Source of the DNA: Oscillospiraceae bacterium
GTDB taxonomy: Bacteria > Bacillota > Clostridia > Saccharofermentanales > Fastidiosipilaceae
Assembly: GCA_029983685.1 (NCBI GenBank)
Contig: JASBZA010000008.1
Location: 1-64,000 of the forward strand
Length of the DNA: 64,000 nucleotides
Direction of reading: 5' to 3'
In this document: positions 35,971-44,916 of the stretch, one piece after another
Layout: every line of letters begins with the position of its first letter
How positions within the stretch are numbered: the stretch's first letter is position 1
Program-made: the position numbers and the translations under genes
The notes under the pieces: generated by a model
The model's database searches: none
Seen by the model: only the letters and a program-made list of their open reading frames with translations
What the model was told of the DNA's origin: nothing

Positions 35971-37131
35971 GTGGGTTTATCGGGCCATAAACATAAGAAA
36001 AAAGGTCCAAGACTCTTTGAGCCGAAAGAATTGACCCAGGATATGGACTTCGCTTCCGTGGTGGGCCGAATCCGCGTGGCGGAAGAGGCTTTCCTGGGAC
36101 CGGAAGATATCCGTTTCCTGAGCGATAAGTCGGGGACTTACCACGAACGTTTGGATATCTTGCATCGGGCCGGTTATGAAGGCGAAGGAACCTTTGAGGA
36201 CGTAATCCTTCGTGATCGAGACAGGCAAGATCGGGTTTTGAGCGGACTGGTAGGGGATACCAAGCTGGACTTATATTTGCTCTTGGACTTGGATTATCAT
36301 AACCTGAAGGCCATCTTGCGCTATCAGAAGCTAGAGGCCATCAGACTCAATGTCGATACGGCAGGTCTATATGAAGAAGAGACTAGCCAGGAGGGTAAGG
36401 CTATAGACCTACCCAAGAGCTTAAGACCTCTTATTCGCTTCACGTCGCCTACGGACCCTCAGGTCTTGTTTGAATTTATCCTACAGAACTTGCGGGAAAG
36501 AGAAAATATGGAGCTTGAATTAAGGCCCATGTTCCAAGATCACGTTTGTCAGGTGCTGAACTTAGCCAGAGTTGCGGCCGACTTAAGTCAAGTGGATCTA
36601 TTGGCTGACCGACTTTATTTCGAAGAGCTGTGGGCATTGACCGAAGATAAGGCTAACAGGCATATGAAGCCGATTTTACAAGACTATGTCATGATGCTGG
36701 CCGATCAGGCGAATTTTGAATCTTATTTCAGACTTCGTCAATCCAATCGGTCCAAAGCCTATTTTGAGAAGGTTGTGGTGCCCCACGGCTACATTACATG
36801 GGAAGATTTTTCCCGAGCCTACGGCAAGGAAGAGGAGATAGAAGAGCTTTTTTATGCCTCTCCTATATCCGAGACATTTGAGTCCTTCCCGCCTTACGAG
36901 ACCGGCCGGGATATCAGTAATTACGGTTTTAATTCAGACTTGCTCCTTTGTAAGCTGATTGGGCTCGGTAAGCACGAAAATATGCATGCCGTAGCGGTCA
37001 TGTCTTACTGGCTGGCTAAGAAAATGGAAAGAAAGAATCTAAGAATATGCCATCAGATTTTAAGCAGGAACCTGGATCCCGAGAAGATGCGGGGCATGTT
37101 CAGGCCTACTTATCCTGAGATGGGCTTATAG
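35971..37131 (+). CDS. ntpC: V-type ATPase subunit C (d-type)
   Basis: The 386-residue funnel-shaped subunit that links the rotor shaft to the K ring. It is mainly helical, with DLDYHNLKAILRYQK and the late ENMHAVAVMSYWLAKKMERKNLRI block typical of the family. The N-terminal 10 residues are basic. The GTG start has GGAGGAGG immediately upstream within ntpE. ntpG follows after 12 bases. Confidence 0.88.
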   Translation: MGLSGHKHKKKGPRLFEPKELTQDMDFASVVGRIRVAEEAFLGPEDIRFLSDKSGTYHERLDILHRAGYEGEGTFEDVILRDRDRQDRVLSGLVGDTKLDLYLLLDLDYHNLKAILRYQKLEAIRLNVDTAGLYEEETSQEGKAIDLPKSLRPLIRFTSPTDPQVLFEFILQNLRERENMELELRPMFQDHVCQVLNLARVAADLSQVDLLADRLYFEELWALTEDKANRHMKPILQDYVMMLADQANFESYFRLRQSNRSKAYFEKVVVPHGYITWEDFSRAYGKEEEIEELFYASPISETFESFPPYETGRDISNYGFNSDLLLCKLIGLGKHENMHAVAVMSYWLAKKMERKNLRICHQILSRNLDPEKMRGMFRPTYPEMGL

Positions 37132-37143
37132 GAGGGATGACAC

Positions 37144-37524
37144 ATGGCTTATGAAATAGCGGTAATCGGAGATTTGGCCAGCGTCATTGCTTTCAGAGGC
37201 TTAGGCTTTACGGTAGTGACGGTAGATGAAGGCGAAGAAGCCCAGCAGGAACTCTATCGTCTGATCGACAGCAAAAACTACGCCATCATATATATTACGG
37301 AGCCTATGGCCCAGGCCTCGGCTTCTATCTTGGAACGCTACCAAGACCAGGTCCTGCCGGCTATTATTCCCATACCGGCAGCCTACAATGCAGGCGCTTA
37401 CGCCCGTACCAATTTACAACGATCTGTCCTCAGAGCGGTCGGTTTTGATGTTTTGGCCGAATCGGATGAGGTCAGAGAACAGATAAGAGATGATGAAGAG
37501 AATGGAGAGACTTATGGCGGATAA
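37144..37524 (+). CDS. ntpG: V-type ATPase subunit F
   Basis: A 126-residue central-stalk subunit. It has the flavodoxin-like small fold with EIAVIGDLASVIAFRGLGF at the start and YAIIYITEPMA in the middle. Usual length is about 100-105; the C terminus here is extended by an acidic segment (AESDEVREQIRDDEEN). Its end overlaps the start of ntpA by 11 bases, so translation is likely coupled. GGAGGG lies upstream. Confidence 0.88.
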   Translation: MAYEIAVIGDLASVIAFRGLGFTVVTVDEGEEAQQELYRLIDSKNYAIIYITEPMAQASASILERYQDQVLPAIIPIPAAYNAGAYARTNLQRSVLRAVGFDVLAESDEVREQIRDDEENGETYGG

Positions 37525-39298
37525 CAAAGCGACACAGGGTGTGATTAAGTCCATAGCAGGTCCCCTCGTGGTGGCCCAAGATATGCGGAACGTCCGTATG
37601 TTCGACGTGGTCCGGGTGGGCAATATGGGCCTTACCGGTGAAATAATTGAGATGCACGGAGATGAGGCATCTATTCAGGTCTATGAAGAGACGGCCGGCC
37701 TTGAGCCGGGCGAACCGGTTGTGACCACAGAAAACCCTTTGTCCGTGGCCCTGGGCCCCGGCCTTATCGGGCAGATGTACGACGGTATCCAGAGACCTCT
37801 GGAAGATCTTTATGAAATAACCGGTGACCGTATCGGCCGCGGTTCTTCCTCACCTGCTTTAAATCAAGAAAAGAAATGGCACTTTGTCCCTACGAAGAAA
37901 GTCGGAGACCAGGTCGTTCCCGGTGACATCGTAGGTGAAGTGAAAGAGACTTCCTCAGTCAACCACCGCATTATGGTGCCCCCCACCATTCGCGGTAACT
38001 GGGTGATTAAAGAAATTGCCTCCGAAGGCGATTTCCATGTGGCCAATACGATTTATACTTTGGAACAAGACAGTAAGACCCAAGACTTCAGCATGGAGCA
38101 CCGCTGGCCCGTGCGTCGTGCCAGACCCCACAAGGGGAAGAAGGCGCCCCACGAGCCCCTCATTACCGGCCAAAGAGTTATCGACACGCTCTTTCCCGTA
38201 ACCAAGGGCGGTACGGCCGCTGTTCCCGGACCTTTCGGTTCCGGTAAGACGGTTATTCAGCATCAGCTGGCCAAGTGGGCCGATGCCGACATCGTGGTTT
38301 ATATCGGTTGCGGTGAACGCGGTAACGAGATGACCGAGGTTTTGAACCAGTTTCCTAAACTGACTGACCCCAGAACCGGCAAGTCCATGATGGAACGAAC
38401 CATCCTTATCGCTAATACATCCGACATGCCCGTTGCGGCACGTGAAGCTTCTATTTATACCGGTATTACCATTGCAGAATACTACCGAGACATGGGCTAC
38501 TCTGTTTCTATCATGGCCGACTCGTCATCACGTTGGGCGGAGGCCTTGCGTGAAATTTCCGGTCGTCTGGAAGAAATGCCCGGTGAAGAAGGTTACCCCG
38601 CTTACTTGGGTTCTCGTTTGGCCCAGTTCTACGAAAGAGCGGGTTATGTTACTTGCTTGGGTCAAGACAACAGAGAAGGCTTCTTGACCGCTATCGGTGC
38701 CGTATCGCCTCCGGGCGGTGATATGTCCGACCCGGTTGTTCAGTCGACATTACGTATCGTTAAGGTGTTCTGGCAGCTGGATGCGGCTTTGGCCTATCAG
38801 CGACACTTCCCGGCCATCAACTGGAACTCGTCCTATTCGCTTTATGCCAACGACGTGGTGGAGTACTTAAACGATATGATTGACCGGGCTTGGTCTAAGA
38901 ACCGGACCGAGGCGCTTCGTGTCCTCAATGAAGAATCGCGTTTGGAAGAAATTGTCCGCTTGGTCGGTATGGATTCTTTGTCCTTTGATGAAAGGCTTAC
39001 CATGGACGTCGCGCAGGCCATTAGAGAAGACTTCCTCCATCAAAACTCCTATCACGAGATTGATACCTACTCTTCTTTGAATAAGCAGTTCTACCTCTTA
39101 GACCTCATCATGCACTATTACAGATTGGCCCAGGATATGGGTAAACGCGGCATTACGGTCGACCAGATGCAGGAACTGCCGGTCCGTGAGGCCATCGGTC
39201 GTTTCAAGACCGTCGAAGAAGACCGGATCAAAGAACGTTACGAAGAACTTATAGATGAACTGGATCGGGTCATCCCTAACCTGGAAAGGGAAAGATAA
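37514..39298 (+). CDS. ntpA: V-type ATPase catalytic subunit A
   Basis: The 594-residue ATP-hydrolysing or -synthesising subunit. P-loop GPFGSGKT is at 239-246, the catalytic GERGNE motif follows, and DSSSRWAEALREISGR is characteristic. The non-homologous insert region precedes the P-loop. The ATG at 37514 is preferred: GGAGAG lies just ahead, and it yields the normal N terminus. It overlaps ntpG by 11 bases; ntpB starts one base after its stop. Confidence 0.97.
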   Translation: MADNKATQGVIKSIAGPLVVAQDMRNVRMFDVVRVGNMGLTGEIIEMHGDEASIQVYEETAGLEPGEPVVTTENPLSVALGPGLIGQMYDGIQRPLEDLYEITGDRIGRGSSSPALNQEKKWHFVPTKKVGDQVVPGDIVGEVKETSSVNHRIMVPPTIRGNWVIKEIASEGDFHVANTIYTLEQDSKTQDFSMEHRWPVRRARPHKGKKAPHEPLITGQRVIDTLFPVTKGGTAAVPGPFGSGKTVIQHQLAKWADADIVVYIGCGERGNEMTEVLNQFPKLTDPRTGKSMMERTILIANTSDMPVAAREASIYTGITIAEYYRDMGYSVSIMADSSSRWAEALREISGRLEEMPGEEGYPAYLGSRLAQFYERAGYVTCLGQDNREGFLTAIGAVSPPGGDMSDPVVQSTLRIVKVFWQLDAALAYQRHFPAINWNSSYSLYANDVVEYLNDMIDRAWSKNRTEALRVLNEESRLEEIVRLVGMDSLSFDERLTMDVAQAIREDFLHQNSYHEIDTYSSLNKQFYLLDLIMHYYRLAQDMGKRGITVDQMQELPVREAIGRFKTVEEDRIKERYEELIDELDRVIPNLERER

Positions 39299-39299
39299 T

Positions 39300-40679
39300 A
39301 TGCAAAAAATATATCGTTCAATAGAAGAAATTTCCGGCCCGCTTATGCTGGTAGAAGGCGTCGATGATGTCGCCTCCGAAGAGCTGGGTGAGATTGAGCT
39401 GGTAAACGGTGAGCGCCGTGCCTGCCGTGTTTTGGAAGTCGACGGTAACAATGTTATCGTCCAGCTCTTTGATAACTCTATGGGTATCAACCTGGTGGAC
39501 TCCAAGGTCCGCTTCCTAGGTCACGGTATGCAGATTTCCGTAGCCCCCGATATGCTGGGCCGTGTATTTGACGGTATGGGTAACCCCATTGATGGAGCAC
39601 CGGCAATCATCCCTACGGACCGAAGAGACGTAAACGGCCAGGCCATGAATCCGGTTGCCAGAATCTACCCCAACGAGTTTATTCAGACCGGCGTGTCGGC
39701 TATAGACGGCTTAAACACCCTGGTCCGCGGCCAAAAGCTTCCCATCTTCTCGGGTTCCGGTTTACCTCATAACCAGTTAGCCGCCCAGATTGCCCGCCAG
39801 GCAACCGTTCTGGGGGATGACGAGAAGTTCGCCGTTGTCTTTGCGGCCATGGGTATTACTTTCGAGGATGCCAACTTCTTCATCCAAGACTTTACCAGGA
39901 CCGGATCTATTGAAAGAACCGTCCTCTTCTTAAACTTGGCCGACGAACCCCCTATCGAGCGTCTGGCCACACCTAAGATGGCCCTTACCACGGCGGAATA
40001 TTTGGCCTTTGACTTAGACATGCAGGTCTTGGTTATCCTGACCGACATGACCTATTACGCCGATGCGCTCCGTGAAGTTTCGGCTGCCCGTAAAGAGGTC
40101 CCCGGTCGTCGAGGCTACCCCGGTTATCTTTATACGGACTTGGCTACGATTTACGAAAGAGCCGGCCGTCTGAGAGGTAAGAAGGGTTCCATTACCCTGA
40201 TGCCGATTTTGACCATGCCCGACGACGACAAGACCCACCCCGTTCCAGACTTGACCGGTTATATTACCGAGGGACAGATTATTTTGGATCGGTCTTTGAA
40301 CCAGAAAAATATTCAGCCCCCCATTGATGTTTTGCCGTCCCGGTCGCGTCTGAAAGACGACGGTATCGGCGAGGGTAAGACTAGAGCCGACCACGCTGAC
40401 GTCATGAATCAGCTCTTCGCGGCTTACTCCAGAGGTAAAGACGCCAGAGAGTTATCAACTATCTTGGGTGAATCCGCCCTTTCCGACATTGATAAGATCT
40501 ACGCGGAGTTTGCGACCGCCTTTGAAGAAAAATATCTGAACCAGTCTTTCTATGGTGCCAGAACCATTGAAGAGACCATGGCAATCGGCTGGGAACTTCT
40601 AAAAATCTTACCTAAGGCAGAACTTCGAAGAGTAGACCAGGAATACATCGACCAATACTACGACGAGAAAAGAGGCTAA
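39300..40679 (+). CDS. ntpB: V-type ATPase regulatory subunit B
   Basis: The 459-residue non-catalytic partner of subunit A. It lacks a P-loop, having SGSGLPHN in that place, as expected. RRGYPGYLYTDLATIYERAGR and the C-terminal helical region match the family. ATG at 39300 with a GGAAAGGG site upstream; a longer frame from 39255 would lie inside ntpA. ntpD starts one base after its stop. Confidence 0.97.
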   Translation: MQKIYRSIEEISGPLMLVEGVDDVASEELGEIELVNGERRACRVLEVDGNNVIVQLFDNSMGINLVDSKVRFLGHGMQISVAPDMLGRVFDGMGNPIDGAPAIIPTDRRDVNGQAMNPVARIYPNEFIQTGVSAIDGLNTLVRGQKLPIFSGSGLPHNQLAAQIARQATVLGDDEKFAVVFAAMGITFEDANFFIQDFTRTGSIERTVLFLNLADEPPIERLATPKMALTTAEYLAFDLDMQVLVILTDMTYYADALREVSAARKEVPGRRGYPGYLYTDLATIYERAGRLRGKKGSITLMPILTMPDDDKTHPVPDLTGYITEGQIILDRSLNQKNIQPPIDVLPSRSRLKDDGIGEGKTRADHADVMNQLFAAYSRGKDARELSTILGESALSDIDKIYAEFATAFEEKYLNQSFYGARTIEETMAIGWELLKILPKAELRRVDQEYIDQYYDEKRG

Positions 40680-40680
40680 A

Positions 40681-41553
40681 ATGGCTAGGCACGTATCTCC
40701 CAACCGCATGGAGCTCATGAACCTTAAGAAAGAGCTCCAGATTGCCCGAAGAGGCCACAGCTTACTGAAGGATAAGCGTGATGGTCTTATGCAGGCATTC
40801 CTGGCTTTAATTGAGGAGACTTTGGCCAAAAGAGAAGAGGTAGACTTACTTCTGGGCCGAGCCGCCGATGCCATGGCCATAGCGTCCTCCATGATTGAGC
40901 CGGAAGTCCTCTTACAGTCCATGCAATTATCGACCGAGCCTTTGGAAGTCGAAGTGGAAACAAAGTCTGTCATGGCTGTTCAGATGCCCGAATTTAAAGT
41001 TCCCCAGTTAGAGACTATCGAAGAGGAAGAAGAAAAGGACTTCTTAGGTTACGGTATGGCTCAGACCACGGGCGATATTGACCAGGCCTTTGAATCCTTG
41101 TCCAAAGCGTTGGAACCCATGCTGGAATTGGCCAATCTGGAGAAGAAAGTCCAGGTTATGGCCCATGAGCTGGAAATTACCCGCAGACGGGTCAATTCTT
41201 TGGAACATGTCTTAATTCCTGAAATCGAAGAAACCATCTATCAGATTGAGATGAAGATGGAAGAAAATGAGCGTCAGAACATTGTCCGCCTTATGAAGGT
41301 AAAAGACATAATCTTAGAAGAGGAGCGACAGAAGAAGTTGGCTCAAAGAAAAGAGCAAAGCCTGGAAACGGAACTTGTAGAATCGGAGTCTTTGCCAGAT
41401 TTGGAGCAGATGGAAGAAGATAAAGAAGACAAGGAAGAAAAGGAAGATAAGAAGAAAAAATCTTCCAAGAAAGAAAAAGAAAAGTCCAAGGGTAAGAAGG
41501 CTAGTAACAAGAAAGACAAGCACAAGAAAGATAAGGATAAAAATAAGGACTAG
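40681..41553 (+). CDS. ntpD: V-type ATPase subunit D with lysine-rich tail
   Basis: The rotor shaft subunit. Residues 1-225 have the family pattern: N-terminal VSPNRMELMNLKKELQIARRGHSLLKDKRDGL and late RRVNSLEHVLIPEIEETI helices. The rest (about 235-290) is an unusual tail of Glu/Asp then almost pure Lys, Ser and Asp, with no hydrophobic residues. Typical length is about 205-215, so 290 is long. It is last in the operon, with a terminator about 45 bases on. The tail is presumably disordered and cytoplasmic (inference). Confidence 0.93.
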   Translation: MARHVSPNRMELMNLKKELQIARRGHSLLKDKRDGLMQAFLALIEETLAKREEVDLLLGRAADAMAIASSMIEPEVLLQSMQLSTEPLEVEVETKSVMAVQMPEFKVPQLETIEEEEEKDFLGYGMAQTTGDIDQAFESLSKALEPMLELANLEKKVQVMAHELEITRRRVNSLEHVLIPEIEETIYQIEMKMEENERQNIVRLMKVKDIILEEERQKKLAQRKEQSLETELVESESLPDLEQMEEDKEDKEEKEDKKKKSSKKEKEKSKGKKASNKKDKHKKDKDKNKD

Positions 41554-41596
41554 CGTTCGAAAATTTATTCTTGATTCAGATTTTACAGACAAAATA

Positions 41597-41626
41597 AAAG
41601 CCGGAAGTTTTGACTTCCGGCTTTTT
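41597..41626. terminator. bidirectional terminator after ntpD
   Basis: AAAAGCCGGAAGT with ACTTCCGGCTTTTT, an almost perfect 12-base stem with T runs on both strands. It ends the V-ATPase operon and the converging fprA gene. Confidence 0.93.
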
Positions 41627-41658
41627 AGTCTTTATATCTGAGCCGATTTCTATCGTTC

Positions 41659-42882
41659 TTATAAGGATTTCTTGATGGCTTTGGCTAAATCTTCCAGCTC
41701 GGACAATTGGTCCTGACCCATGGCACCGGCGATGGTAACAATGTCACCTACCTGTGTCATATCCTTAGAAGAAGACAGGATATCCTGTGCAATGTTGACA
41801 CCGCGACCGCCCCAGCTCTTGGCGGCAATGTAAGAAATCTTACGATTCTGATAATTCAGCATGGTGATTTCTCTAAGTAAAGCATCCATCTTGGGGAAGA
41901 GCTCGGTATTGTAGTTCATACCGAAGATAAGCGCATTGGAATAACGGAAGAGGTCAGCGATGATTTCACTGATTTCGGATTCGGAAACGTCGTGGACTTT
42001 AATATGTTGAACATCTTCTTCGCTTAAGATAGTGGCTAGGGTGTCGGCAACGCGGGCGTTATTGCCGTACATGGAAGAGTACACAATAACCACACCGGAT
42101 GTCTCGGCTTCGTAAGAAGACCAGGTATCGTATTTCTCTACGATATAAGAGATGGTCTCGGGCGTTCTGTAGCAAAGACCGTGGATGGGGCAGATGGCTT
42201 CGATTTCCAAATCTTTGGCCTTGTCCAAAACCTTCTGAACGGCATTGCCCTGACGGCCTACGATATTAAAGTAATAACGTCTGGCTTCGTCTAGCCAGTC
42301 CTTCTCGTAATCGACCTGATCGGCATAGATATGGCCGTCGGGGGCACGGAAAGCACCGAAAGCGTCGGCGGAGAAGAGAACCTTGTAGGTCTTGTCATAG
42401 GTCATGATCACTTCGGGCCAGTGAACGTTGGGCGCACCGATAAACTGAAGCTTATGTTCACCTAAGTCTAAGGTGTCTCCTTCTTTAACAATAATGCTGA
42501 TTTCATCATAGTCTATACCCATATTGGCGGCATCAGGGAAGAATTGTTTCAGAAGGTTTAAACCAATCCGGCTGATGACCAGCTTGGCTCCGGGGTGGAC
42601 CATAAGAACGTCATTAATAGAAGCACAGTGGTCGGGTTCAACGTGCTGAATGATAAAATAATCTAAAGAACGGCCGTCTAAAAGAGAGGCAACACCGGAG
42701 TCAAAGGTTTCGCGAACCGCATTGTCCATGCCGTCAATCAGGCAGGTTTTCTCGTCTAAGATGAGGAAGGAGTTATAAGAAACACCCTTAGGGAGGGTAA
42801 ACATATTTTCAAAACGAGACAGGCGTCGGTCGTTTCCCGACAAATGATAGATTCCGTCTTTAATTTCTCTTCTGTAATACAT
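41659..42882 (-). CDS. fprA: A-type flavoprotein (flavodiiron, FprA-like)
   Basis: A 407-residue oxygen or nitric oxide reductase that protects anaerobes. The MBL-like domain carries the di-iron ligands H80-V-E82-P-D84-H85, His in NVHWPE, Asp in SADAFG and His in PIHGL. The C-terminal flavodoxin domain (about 260-405) starts with VVIVYSSMYGNNARVA. No rubredoxin domain is fused, so an electron donor must come from elsewhere. GAAAGGG precedes the ATG. Divergent from the purine operon with a shared 103-base upstream region. Confidence 0.94.
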   Translation of the reverse strand: MYYRREIKDGIYHLSGNDRRLSRFENMFTLPKGVSYNSFLILDEKTCLIDGMDNAVRETFDSGVASLLDGRSLDYFIIQHVEPDHCASINDVLMVHPGAKLVISRIGLNLLKQFFPDAANMGIDYDEISIIVKEGDTLDLGEHKLQFIGAPNVHWPEVIMTYDKTYKVLFSADAFGAFRAPDGHIYADQVDYEKDWLDEARRYYFNIVGRQGNAVQKVLDKAKDLEIEAICPIHGLCYRTPETISYIVEKYDTWSSYEAETSGVVIVYSSMYGNNARVADTLATILSEEDVQHIKVHDVSESEISEIIADLFRYSNALIFGMNYNTELFPKMDALLREITMLNYQNRKISYIAAKSWGGRGVNIAQDILSSSKDMTQVGDIVTIAGAMGQDQLSELEDLAKAIKKSL

Positions 42883-42909
42883 GCAATATCCCTTTCGTTA
42901 AATTCTACA

Positions 42910-42938
42910 TTGAAACTACCCTCCTAACATACTAAAAT
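42910..42938 (+). promoter_or_regulatory. sigma-A promoter of the purine operon
   Basis: -35 TTGAAA, spacer of 17, -10 TAAAAT. Transcription should begin near 42945, leaving only about 40 bases of leader, too little for a purine riboswitch. Confidence 0.85.
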
Positions 42939-42985
42939 AATGAGGCTTAGTCTATCGGATTTGTTAAATAATATGTGAGGTTTCA

Positions 42986-43489
42986 ATGAAAAAGGTTGCG
43001 ATTATTATGGGATCTATGTCCGACTGGGATGTGGTGAAGGCATGCCCCGAGCTTTTGTCCCAATGGGATATTCCTTATGAAGTCCATGTGTTCTCGGCTC
43101 ATAGGACCCCTGTAGAGGCCAAAGACTTCGCCCTGAATGCCAGGGACAGAGGCTTTGGTCTTATTATTTGTGCTGCCGGAATGGCGGCCCACTTGGCCGG
43201 AAGCATGGCGGCTTCCACCACGCTCCCGGTAATCGGGATTCCGGTGGCCGGCTCCAAACTTGACGGTACGGATGCTTTGTTATCCACAGTCCAGATGCCT
43301 TCGGGGATTCCCGTCGCGACTGTGGCTATTAACGGAGCGAAGAATGCTGCTATGTTGGCGATTCAGATTCTATCCGTAGAAGATAAGGACCTGGCCTTAC
43401 GCTTGGATCAGGACAGGGCGTCTATGAGAGAGAAGATTTTGGCTCAGGATAAAGAACTTCAGAAGCGTTTAGAGGAATTAAACGAATGA
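42986..43489 (+). CDS. purE: 5-(carboxyamino)imidazole ribonucleotide mutase
   Basis: Class I PurE, 167 residues. It moves the carboxyl group of N5-CAIR to make CAIR. GSMSDWDV near the N terminus, the SAHRTP active-site His and the PSGIPVATVAINGA loop are all present. purK is not adjacent, so either CO2 supply differs or it lies elsewhere. GTGAGGTTTC precedes the ATG. First gene of the operon. Its stop overlaps the purF start as ATGA (43486-43489). Confidence 0.95.
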   Translation: MKKVAIIMGSMSDWDVVKACPELLSQWDIPYEVHVFSAHRTPVEAKDFALNARDRGFGLIICAAGMAAHLAGSMAASTTLPVIGIPVAGSKLDGTDALLSTVQMPSGIPVATVAINGAKNAAMLAIQILSVEDKDLALRLDQDRASMREKILAQDKELQKRLEELNE

Positions 43490-44898
43490 GTGGTGTTTTC
43501 GGTGTGTCTCGAACGAAGAAGCAGGATGTAGCTAAACTAGCCTATTATGCTGCTTTTGCACTTCAGCACAGAGGCCAGGAGACCTGTGGTATTGCAGTAA
43601 ATGATCAGGGTGTGTTTAAGACATATAAAGACGTGGGTTTAGCGACCGATGTCTTGGATAAGGAAGCTTTGAGACGTTTAGGCGAGGGGCAGATGGCCAT
43701 TGGTCAGAACCTCTATGGGACCAAGATCCAGGTCAACCGCTTCAATGCCCAACCCATGACCATTAATCACATCAAAGGCACCCTGGCTCTTGGTATGGAC
43801 GGCGCTATTGTCAATGCGTCAAGACTACGTAAAGAATTAGAGCTCAAAGGCGTTATCTTCCACTCGGTCAGTGAAGCGGAGATTTTGTCCGGACAGCTGA
43901 TTCAAGCCAGACTAGAGGCTTCCTCCATGGAAGAAGCAGTGTTGGAAACCATGTCTAAGCTCCGGGGGGCTTACAGTTTCGTACTTATGACTCCTCAAAA
44001 GCTTATTGGCGTGAGAGATCCCTATGGTGTCAGACCCTTATGTATCGGAAAGCTCGATGACGGCTATGTCATCAGTTCCGAGTCTTGTGCCGTTGTGGCC
44101 GTCGGTGGTGAATTCGTCAGAGACGTCCGTCCCGGTGAAGTTGTGGTGATTGAAGACGGCGAACTGACGTCTTATACGGACTACTGCAACGACAAGCCTA
44201 AGGCGCTTTGCTCGTTCGAATATATTTACTTTGCCAGGCCGGATTCGGTTGTCGAAGGCAACGGTATCCACGAGACCCGGATGAACTTAGGTAAGCTTTT
44301 GGCCAAAGCCCACCCCGTCGATGCCGACGTGGTTATAGGCGTACCGGACTCCGGTCTCAACGCCGCCATGGGTTACGCCACCGAATCGGGAATTCCTTAC
44401 GGTATAGGCTTTTTAAAGAATAAATATATTGGCCGGTCCTTTATCGCACCGGAAATGGAAGAAAGAGAACTCTTGGTTCGTATTAAGTTAAACGCCATTT
44501 CCTCCACGGTAAAAGACAAGCGTGTGATAGTCGTTGATGACTCCATCGTCAGAGGCGTGACGTCGGCCCGCTTTATTCGAATTTTAAGAGAAGCCGGTGC
44601 CAAAGAAATTCATGTCAGAAGTTCGGCCCCGCCCTTTATTGATGAATGTTTCTACGGAACCGACATCGACAGCCCCGAGACCCTGATATCCCGCCACCAC
44701 AGTGAAGAGGAAATCGCAGAGATGATTGGAGCGGATTCCGTGGCTTTCTTGCCGGTAGAAGAACTGATAAAGGCCGTCAAAAAGCCCTGCCCGGGCCTTT
44801 GCGACGCCTGCTTTACCGCCAATTACCCTATTGACCCCAGCCCTGCCAAAGAGCCCATGGCCAAGCAGGTATTACAAAGACTCCATGACGGAGACTAA
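43486..44898 (+). CDS. purF: amidophosphoribosyltransferase (PurF) with degenerate glutaminase domain
   Basis: First committed step of purine synthesis: PRPP plus an amino donor gives phosphoribosylamine. The PRTase domain looks intact: YIGRSF, KLNA and the PRPP loop VVDDSIVRG within 347-360. Four cysteines that match the Bacillus-type iron-sulfur set (C242, C388, C439, C442) are kept. The N-terminal class II glutaminase domain is not: nucleophile Cys is Ser2, the glutamine-binding Arg is L76, the oxyanion Asn is D105, and the Asp that holds the glutamine amine is E130; only G106 of that set remains. Start at ATG overlaps purE. The gene may use free ammonia or a partner glutaminase (inference). 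Confidence 0.9.
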   Translation: MSGVFGVSRTKKQDVAKLAYYAAFALQHRGQETCGIAVNDQGVFKTYKDVGLATDVLDKEALRRLGEGQMAIGQNLYGTKIQVNRFNAQPMTINHIKGTLALGMDGAIVNASRLRKELELKGVIFHSVSEAEILSGQLIQARLEASSMEEAVLETMSKLRGAYSFVLMTPQKLIGVRDPYGVRPLCIGKLDDGYVISSESCAVVAVGGEFVRDVRPGEVVVIEDGELTSYTDYCNDKPKALCSFEYIYFARPDSVVEGNGIHETRMNLGKLLAKAHPVDADVVIGVPDSGLNAAMGYATESGIPYGIGFLKNKYIGRSFIAPEMEERELLVRIKLNAISSTVKDKRVIVVDDSIVRGVTSARFIRILREAGAKEIHVRSSAPPFIDECFYGTDIDSPETLISRHHSEEEIAEMIGADSVAFLPVEELIKAVKKPCPGLCDACFTANYPIDPSPAKEPMAKQVLQRLHDGD

Positions 44899-44916
44899 TT
44901 AGAAGAGGAGTAGACC

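Noticed and set aside
41314..41592. Hydrophobic minus-strand frame opposite the ntpD tail
   Set aside because: Leu/Phe runs are simply the complement of Lys/Glu codons; no RBS.
42883..42985. Purine riboswitch before purE
   Set aside because: Only about 40 transcribed bases lie between the promoter and the start; no aptamer sequence is present.
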